Source: Pseudomonas sp. KK4 (GTDB lineage Bacteria; Pseudomonadota; Gammaproteobacteria; Pseudomonadales; Pseudomonadaceae). From it: 42,172 nucleotides of DNA. The notes under the pieces were generated by a model. That model searched no databases. It saw only the letters and a program-made list of their open reading frames with translations, and was not told the origin of the DNA. This document shows positions 34,574-42,172 of the stretch, one piece after another; position 1 is the first letter of the stretch, and each line of letters starts with the position of its first letter. Made by a program: the position numbers and the translations under genes. The stretch covers positions 1 through 42,172 of the forward strand of contig NZ_LYVP01000049.1 in NCBI RefSeq assembly GCF_001984065.1. The letters run 5' to 3'.

Positions 34574-34600
34574 ACCCGGCCCCGGTGGGCCGGGTTTTTT
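34574..34600 (+). terminator. Terminator of the small conserved gene
   Basis: Arms ACCCGGCCC (34574-34582) and GGGCCGGGT (34587-34595), with a 4-base loop CGGT and a six-base T-run ending at 34600; it begins 19 bases after the stop codon. Confidence 0.93.
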
Positions 34601-34631
34601 ATGCCTTTTTTCTGTCAGATTCGTGGTGCCG

Positions 34632-34703
34632 CCCTTCGCGAGCAAGCCCGCTCCCACAGGACAACGCATTTCAACGGTGGGAGCGGGCTTGCTCGCGAAA
34701 GGG
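34632..34703. repeat. Outward REP pair, type A
   Basis: A reverse copy (34632-34657, CCCTTCGCGAGCAAGCCCGC) and a forward copy (34677-34703, GTGGGAGCGGGCTTGCTCGC) separated by 19 bases, forming a large hairpin between the small gene and pdxB. Confidence 0.92.
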
Positions 34704-34715
34704 CCAACCCGATCT

Positions 34716-35858
34716 CTAGATCGCCGTCGCCCCCAACGCCGACACAATCTGACGCAACACCGACGAATCCCCATCGACCCGCACCTGCAACCCATCGATC
34801 TCCCGTCGCGACGGATAGTTCTTGCGCAACGCATCGAACGCCGCCCGCTGCTCACTCACGCTGCCTACCAGACTCCGACGGAAATCCGCATCGTCACGGC
34901 GTGGGTCATACACGCCCCGGCACAGCATCGCCAGCGCCCAGGCCGGATCGCTTTCGGCACTCAGGCTCACCTGCGCCAGCCACGGTGCCGGCAGCAGATC
35001 ACTCAAGCTGACCTTGGGCGGCTGATTGAGGAAATCGCAGTAAGCCCGATAGATCTGCGCCGTGCCGCGCTGCTTGCCATCAAGGCTGTAGCCGGCAATG
35101 TGCGGGGTCGCCAGCACGCAGAGTTCGGCCAGCGCCACATCGACCTCAGGCTCGCCTTCCCAGACATCCAGCACCGCTTGCAGGTCTTCGCGCTCGAGCA
35201 ACACATCGCGCAATGCAGAATTGTTGACCACCGGACCGCGACTGGCGTTGATCAGCCAGGTGCCAGGCTTGAGTGCGCTCAGCTGTTTTCTATCGAACAG
35301 GTGCCAGGTCGAATCCGCGCCTTTCTTGGTCAGCGGCGTATGCAGGCTGATGACGTCGCACTGCTCGATGACGGTTTGCAGGCTGACGTAATCGCCCACT
35401 TCGGCGGATTGCCGTGGCGGGTCGCAGACCAGAACCGTCCAGCCCAGCCCCTGCAGGACCTTGACCAGGCGCCCGCCGACTTCGCCGGCACCGACCACAC
35501 CGTAAGTGCGCCGGGTCAGGTCGACACCTTCGATTTCGGCCAGGGTCAGCAGGCTGCCGAGTACATAGTCGACCACGCCCCGGGCATTGCAGCCCGGTGC
35601 GCTGGACCAGGTGATGCCGGCCTGGGCGAAGTAATCCAGGTCCAGGTGATCGGTGCCGATGGTGCAGGTGCCGACAAACTTCACCTTGCTGCCTTCAAGC
35701 AGTGCGCGGTTGACGTTGGTCACTGAACGCACCAGCAGTACATCGGCCTGTTCGACGGTAACGCGGTCGATGGAACGACCCGGTACCCGGCGGATTTCGC
35801 CGAAACCTTCGAAGAAGGCATCGAGCAGGGGGATATTTTCGTCGGCAACAATCAGCAT
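34716..35858 (-). CDS. pdxB: Erythronate-4-phosphate dehydrogenase
   Basis: A 380-residue D-2-hydroxyacid dehydrogenase. It oxidises 4-phosphoerythronate in the DXP-dependent pyridoxal-phosphate pathway. The N-terminal MLIVADENIPLLDAFF and the segment CTIGTDHLDLDYF are family-specific. The NAD-binding motif GVVGAGEVGGRL and the catalytic Arg/Glu/His residues in NASRGPVV, LDVWEGEP and LATPHIAGYS are present, as is a C-terminal PdxB dimerisation domain. The ATG at 35858 has an AAAGGAG site. A REP pair stands at each end. Confidence 0.97.
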   Translation of the reverse strand: MLIVADENIPLLDAFFEGFGEIRRVPGRSIDRVTVEQADVLLVRSVTNVNRALLEGSKVKFVGTCTIGTDHLDLDYFAQAGITWSSAPGCNARGVVDYVLGSLLTLAEIEGVDLTRRTYGVVGAGEVGGRLVKVLQGLGWTVLVCDPPRQSAEVGDYVSLQTVIEQCDVISLHTPLTKKGADSTWHLFDRKQLSALKPGTWLINASRGPVVNNSALRDVLLEREDLQAVLDVWEGEPEVDVALAELCVLATPHIAGYSLDGKQRGTAQIYRAYCDFLNQPPKVSLSDLLPAPWLAQVSLSAESDPAWALAMLCRGVYDPRRDDADFRRSLVGSVSEQRAAFDALRKNYPSRREIDGLQVRVDGDSSVLRQIVSALGATAI

Positions 35859-35922
35859 GGCAGGCTCCTTTGGCGGATCGGCAGTGTAGGCGTAGATGGC
35901 CCATAACGCCTAGCGCACATCC

Positions 35923-36026
35923 CTTGCAGGAGCGAGCATGCTCGCGAAGAACCTGAGAACACCGCGGGGCATCAGTTGCCCAGCGTTATCGTTGACGTTC
36001 ATCGCGAGCGAGCTCGCTCCTACAGA
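35923..36026. repeat. Inverted REP pair, type B
   Basis: A left copy (TTGCAGGAGCGAGCATGCTC) faces a right copy (CATCGCGAGCGAGCTCGCTC) with inner GTTATCGTTGACG, in the divergent gap between pdxB and the MATE gene. Confidence 0.9.
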
Positions 36027-36129
36027 GGGAGGGCAGATTACAAATCGCTAACACAGTCTTTTCCTGACTGCTGCGTCAAAGCGTAGAATGCGGCGCCTTG
36101 CGCATCAAAACCCTTTGGACGCTTCGCCT

Positions 36130-37536
36130 GTGAATTCCGTGACCGATAGCACTGCCCAAACCGACCTCCCCCGCACCACACCGGTTCGCCAGGAACTCAA
36201 AGGCCTGCTGACGCTGGCGCTGCCGATCATGATCGCGCAACTGGCCACCACGGCCATGGGCTTCGTCGATGCCGTGATGGCCGGCCGCGTCAGCCCTCGG
36301 GACCTGGCCTCGGTGGCCCTGGGCAACTCGATCTGGATCCCGGTGTACCTGTTGATGTCCGGCGTGTTGCTGGCCACCACCCCCAAGGTGGCCCAACGCT
36401 TTGGCGCCCGGCAGCTTGATCAGATCGGCCCGCTGGTGCGACAGGCCTTGTGGCTGGCGCTGTGTGTCGGGCTGATCGGCAGCGGCCTGTTGCTCAGCGC
36501 CGAGCCGATTCTGCACTGGATGAAGGTCGACCCTCAGTTGATCGAACCCAGCATGGGCTACCTGCACGGTATCGCCTTCGGCCTGCCGGGCATCGCCTTC
36601 TATTATGTGCTGCGCTGCTACAGCGACGGCATGGGCCGCACCCGGCCGAGCATGGTCATCGGCCTGTGCGGCCTGTTGCTGAACATCCCGCTGAACTACA
36701 CATTGATCTATGGCCATTTCGGCATGCCGGCATTGGGCGGGGTCGGTTGCGGCTGGGCCAGCGGCATCGTGATGTGGTTCATGGCGCTGAGCATGGCCGG
36801 CTGGACCGGTTGCGCACGCTTCTATGCCCGCACCCGGGTGCTGACGCACTTCGAGTGGCCGCAGTGGGCGGTGATCAAACGCCTGGTGGGGATCGGCCTG
36901 CCGATCGGCATCGCGGTGTTTGCCGAATCCAGCATCTTCGCGGTCATCGCCCTGCTGATCGGCAGCCTGGGCTCCACGGTGGTCGCCGGGCACCAGATCG
37001 CCCTGAACATCAGCTCGCTGCTGTTCATGATTCCTTATTCATTGGGCATGGCGGTGACGGTCAGGGTCGGGCAGGCACTGGGCGCCGGCAACCCCTGGCA
37101 GGCGCGCTTCGCAGCGAAGGTCGGACTCGGTGCGGCGCTGGTGTTCGCTGCGTTTTCAGCCAGCCTGATTCTGTTGCTGCGCGAGCCGATCGCCTCGATC
37201 TACACGCCGGACAAGGCCGTGATCCAGATCGCATCGATGCTGATTGTCTACGCCGCGCTGTATCAGTTCTCCGACGCCATCCAGGTGATCTGCGCCGGCG
37301 CACTGCGCGGCTACCAGGACACGCGGGTGACGATGATCCTGACGCTGTTCGCCTATTGGGGCATCGGGTTGCCGGTGGGTTATGTGCTGGGACTGACCGA
37401 CTGGTTCGGCCCGGCCAGCGGCCCGAGCGGGCTGTGGGAAGGGTTGATTGCGGGCTTGAGTTGCGCGGCGCTGATGCTGTCGATCCGCCTGACCCGCAGT
37501 GCACGCAAACGCATTCGCCGAAACAAATCACGGTAG
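36130..37536 (+). CDS. MATE-family multidrug efflux pump (PmpM/NorM-like)
   Basis: A 468-residue inner-membrane antiporter with 12 hydrophobic segments. It starts with a short hydrophilic N-terminus and then LTLALPIMIAQLATTAMGFVDAVMAG, the classic MATE first helix. The internal repeat (MGFVDAVMAG and VVAGHQIALNISSLLFMIPYS) is visible. In P. aeruginosa PmpM (PA1361) exports quinolones and benzalkonium with H+; NorM relatives use Na+. I prefer the GTG at 36130, because the upstream ATG at 36088 would overlap a likely -10 element (TAGAAT, 36083-36088) and adds residues unlike the family. The ribosome-binding site is weak. The TAG stop lies inside a REP sequence. Confidence 0.9.
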   Translation: MNSVTDSTAQTDLPRTTPVRQELKGLLTLALPIMIAQLATTAMGFVDAVMAGRVSPRDLASVALGNSIWIPVYLLMSGVLLATTPKVAQRFGARQLDQIGPLVRQALWLALCVGLIGSGLLLSAEPILHWMKVDPQLIEPSMGYLHGIAFGLPGIAFYYVLRCYSDGMGRTRPSMVIGLCGLLLNIPLNYTLIYGHFGMPALGGVGCGWASGIVMWFMALSMAGWTGCARFYARTRVLTHFEWPQWAVIKRLVGIGLPIGIAVFAESSIFAVIALLIGSLGSTVVAGHQIALNISSLLFMIPYSLGMAVTVRVGQALGAGNPWQARFAAKVGLGAALVFAAFSASLILLLREPIASIYTPDKAVIQIASMLIVYAALYQFSDAIQVICAGALRGYQDTRVTMILTLFAYWGIGLPVGYVLGLTDWFGPASGPSGLWEGLIAGLSCAALMLSIRLTRSARKRIRRNKSR

Positions 37537-37625
37537 GAGCCGAGCTTGCTCGCGATGGCGGCGGTACGTTTCAACACTCATGCTGAATGAAATGACGCCA
37601 TCGCGAGCAAGCTCGTTCCTACAGG
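37532..37625. repeat. Inverted REP pair, type B, overlapping a stop codon
   Basis: The left copy begins GGTAGGAGCCGAGCTTGCTCGCGATG and the right one ends CATCGCGAGCAAGCTCGTTCCTACAGG. The TAG at 37534-37536, which ends the MATE frame, is part of the conserved REP GTAGGAG. The pair ends just before the TusA-like gene. Confidence 0.93.
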
Positions 37626-37627
37626 TT

Positions 37628-37879
37628 TTATTCGGACTTCTTGCGAATCCAGTACAGGTAAGTACCGGCCTCTTCGTGCTGCGCCACCAGTTCGTGGTCG
37701 AGAAACACGCAGAACTTGGGAATGTCGCGACGGGTCGACGGATCGGTGGCGATCACCTTGAGCAGGCCGCCGGGCGCCAGGTCACGGATGTGCTGGTGCA
37801 ACATCATCACCGGCTCCGGGCAGTTGAGGCCGGTGGCGTCGAGGGTGCCGTCAACCGGCGTATCAAGCATTTGACTCAT
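37628..37879 (-). CDS. tusA: TusA-family sulfur-carrier protein
   Basis: An 83-residue protein of the TusA/SirA/YedF family. The motif DATGLNCPEPVM (residues about 14-25) carries the catalytic Cys in the CPxP signature (Cys20), which accepts a persulfide for transfer to tRNA 2-thiouridine or other sulfur pathways. The remaining residues fit the family's beta-alpha-beta fold (LLKVIATDPSTRRDIPKFCV, GTYLYWIRKK). The ATG has a CAGGAG site. The neighbouring rlmM gene supports an RNA-modification role, but this is inference. The start at 37879 is clear. Confidence 0.93.
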   Translation of the reverse strand: MSQMLDTPVDGTLDATGLNCPEPVMMLHQHIRDLAPGGLLKVIATDPSTRRDIPKFCVFLDHELVAQHEEAGTYLYWIRKKSE

Positions 37880-37963
37880 GATCTACTCCTGAAACTGGCC
37901 GGCATTGTCGCGCATTGCCGGGTATTCGGTCATCTGTGGCGTCACGCCGCCCGGCCGTTTTGA

Positions 37964-39037
37964 TCAGCGGGATTTCGGCTTCTTTACATCCAGGCGCCGC
38001 AAATGGCAGGTCACTTCTTCACGGTCGTGGTACAGCTGCTTGCAGCCGATCTCGACCTTGATGCCCCGCGCCTTGAAGCCGTCGGCGATCCGCTCCAGCA
38101 GGCGCTTCACTTCGGCGTAACGTTGCTTCATCGGCAACTTGAGGTTGACCACCGCTTCGCGGCAATGTCCCTCGCCGATCCACTCTTCGAGCATCGCGGC
38201 GTTGCGCGCCGGTTTCTCGACGATGTCGCACACCATCCAGTCCACAGGCTGCCTGGGCTTGAAGGTGAAGCCGTCGGCCATCAGGTGCTGGACCAGGCCG
38301 GTGTCCATCAGGCTTTCGGCCATCGGGCCGTTGTCGATGGCGGTCACCAGCATGCCGCGGTTGACCAATTGCCAGGTCCAGCCACCGGGGGCGGCCCCGA
38401 GGTCGACGCCGGTCATGTCGCCGTGCAAGCGCTCGTCCCACTGATCCCGTGGAATGAAGTGATGCCAGGCCTCTTCCAGTTTCAGGGTCGAACGGCTGGG
38501 CGCCTCGCGAGGGAATTTCAAGCGCGGAATGCCCATCGGCCACATCGCCGAATTGTTCGATTCGGCCAGGCCCATGAACACCTCACGTCCACTTTTGAAG
38601 GTCAGCAGCAGGCGCGGCTTGCCGGCGTCGTCCACCAGTTTGCCGGCGCCGGTCAACGCCTTGCGCAGCGGGCCTTCGAATTTTTTGCAGAAGTTCGACA
38701 GTTCCTTGCCGTCGTTGGTGTCGACCACTTCCAGCCACAGGCTGCCGCAGGTCGGAAAGTCCGCCAGGTGCGCGAGGATCACGCTGATGCGATCGGTTTC
38801 CGGCAAATCGATGAACATGCCCCGGGCCCACTGGCGCGGGAAGATCAACTGCTCGAAACGCTGACCGCGCATCAGGCGCTCGGCGCCGTCTTCTTCGCTG
38901 CAGACGAACTCGGCGCAGGCGCTGGCGGTCTTGGCCTTGGCATAACCGGCCACGTTCAGTTGTGCGGCGATGTCGGAAATCTCGGAACAGACTTCGCCTT
39001 CGAAGCCCGGCCGGCAATGCATAAAGAGGGTGTTCAT
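37964..39037 (-). CDS. rlmM: 23S rRNA C2498 2'-O-ribose methyltransferase RlmM
   Basis: A 357-residue enzyme that methylates the 2'-hydroxyl of C2498 in 23S rRNA. An N-terminal THUMP-like domain (MNTLFMHCRPGFEGEVCSEI) is followed by the methyltransferase domain with SAM motif GVDLGAAPGGWTWQL (about residues 220-234). Catalytic residues fit the K-D-K-E pattern (Lys in STLKLEEAW, Asp in DWMVCDIVEKP, Lys in VVNLKLPMKQ, Glu in REEVTCHL). The ATG at 39037 has a CAGGAG site; the frame is open to 39112. Divergent from acnA. Confidence 0.95.
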   Translation of the reverse strand: MNTLFMHCRPGFEGEVCSEISDIAAQLNVAGYAKAKTASACAEFVCSEEDGAERLMRGQRFEQLIFPRQWARGMFIDLPETDRISVILAHLADFPTCGSLWLEVVDTNDGKELSNFCKKFEGPLRKALTGAGKLVDDAGKPRLLLTFKSGREVFMGLAESNNSAMWPMGIPRLKFPREAPSRSTLKLEEAWHHFIPRDQWDERLHGDMTGVDLGAAPGGWTWQLVNRGMLVTAIDNGPMAESLMDTGLVQHLMADGFTFKPRQPVDWMVCDIVEKPARNAAMLEEWIGEGHCREAVVNLKLPMKQRYAEVKRLLERIADGFKARGIKVEIGCKQLYHDREEVTCHLRRLDVKKPKSR

Positions 39038-39199
39038 TCTTACTCCTGGGCAGATGGCGAGACATTCACCACTGCGCGATGCCCAGGCTTGCGCTGAAGC
39101 AAAGCCTGTCACGAAAACCGGCGCATGATAGCCGAGTTCGGAACCTCGGGCTCAGCGATAGAGTCCAGTTATTAGCCAGCTACCTGAAACAGGGCTAGT

Positions 39200-39253
39200 T
39201 TTAATGCTCTGCCCGTGTCCCCTCAGTCCGTAAACCATGCGGACTCAAAGGAG
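39200..39253 (+). promoter_or_regulatory. acnA leader with hairpin before the ribosome-binding site
   Basis: A possible -10 (TTTAAT, 39200-39205) is followed by a 6-bp hairpin: AGTCCG at 39225-39230, a 9-base loop and CGGACT at 39240-39245. The ribosome-binding site AAGGAG (39248-39253) follows 2 bases later. The hairpin could hinder or gate ribosome access; this is inference. Confidence 0.45.
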
Positions 39254-39261
39254 TGATCGCA

Positions 39262-42003
<2,742 letters not shown>

Positions 42004-42020
42004 GTCTACCGCTGACAACG

Positions 42021-42044
42021 ACACCGCCTTCGGGCGGTGTTTTT
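42021..42044 (+). terminator. acnA terminator
   Basis: ACACCGCC (42021-42028), TTCG tetraloop, GGCGGTGT (42033-42040), then TTTT. It begins 18 bases after the acnA stop. Confidence 0.93.
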
Positions 42045-42111
42045 GTTTGGGCATTGGCCCTCTACAATCACCTGCCCTTCAATACACGGTGTCATGCACG
42101 ACACATCATCC

Positions 42112-42172
42112 CTGTGGGAGCGGGCTTGCTCGCGAAAGCGCCGTGTCAGTCGACAAATGCATTGACTGACAC
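42112..42172. repeat. REP sequence cut by the window edge, type A
   Basis: A forward copy (CTGTGGGAGCGGGCTTGCTC, then GCGAAAGC) with GTGTCAG and the start of the mirrored half (ACTGACAC). The right copy lies beyond the window, so this is half of a REPIN-like pair matching the one at 4083-4165. Confidence 0.9.

Overview
The window is chromosomal DNA of a Pseudomonas, most likely of the P. fluorescens group. The evidence is high-GC codon use, dense GTAGGAGCGAG- and GGGAGCGGGCTT-type REP elements between genes, and a gene order that matches (from memory) the P. aeruginosa PAO1 block running from the PilZ gene PA2989 through sthA, gap, mfd, mtnP, nagZ, psrA, lexA, sulA, topA, fadA, fadB and uup to slt (about PA3020). 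About 30 protein genes are supported. I see no tRNA, rRNA, CRISPR array, insertion sequence or prophage. Most of the window is conserved core genome; the unusual parts lie at junctions.

Layout. 1-4.1 kb: a PilZ protein, a glycerophosphodiester phosphodiesterase, soluble transhydrogenase (sthA) and an ApbE lipoprotein whose usual nqr partners are absent. 4.3-7.2 kb: a citrate-type MFS transporter converging on a long-form glyceraldehyde-3-phosphate dehydrogenase. 7.6-14.3 kb: a tight forward operon of mfd, csiV and a SWIM/SNF2 helicase. 14.5-17.1 kb: methylthioinosine phosphorylase, nagZ and psrA on the reverse strand. 17.3-18.4 kb: lexA-sulA behind two LexA boxes. 18.5-22.7 kb: two small conserved unknowns, topA and a DUF1653 gene. 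22.7-26.1 kb: the fadBA beta-oxidation operon. 26.1-26.7 kb: a gene-free stretch holding a candidate sRNA and a REP pair. 26.7-32 kb: a membrane-anchored unknown, a universal stress protein, uup and slt. 32-34.1 kb: an orphan Fic-like winged-helix fragment overlapping the end of an MsbA-like ABC exporter. 34.4-42 kb: a small conserved protein, pdxB, a PmpM-like MATE pump, a TusA-like protein, rlmM and acnA. The right edge cuts through a REP pair.

How the genes fit together. A DNA damage and topology set (mfd, the SNF2 helicase, lexA, sulA, topA) is interleaved with fatty-acid metabolism. PsrA, a fatty-acid-responsive TetR regulator, has two overlapping palindromic operators in front of its own gene and is encoded about 9 kb from fadBA, one of its known targets in the genus. 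Wall turnover genes (nagZ, slt, csiV) and central metabolism (sthA, gap, acnA) complete the window. The best candidates for new biology are the RpoS-type sRNA candidate upstream of fadB, the orphan Fic-like C-terminal domain with its 12-bp tandem repeat fused onto the ABC transporter end, the orphan apbE, and the split-motif PilZ protein. I found no convincing wholly new multi-gene system.
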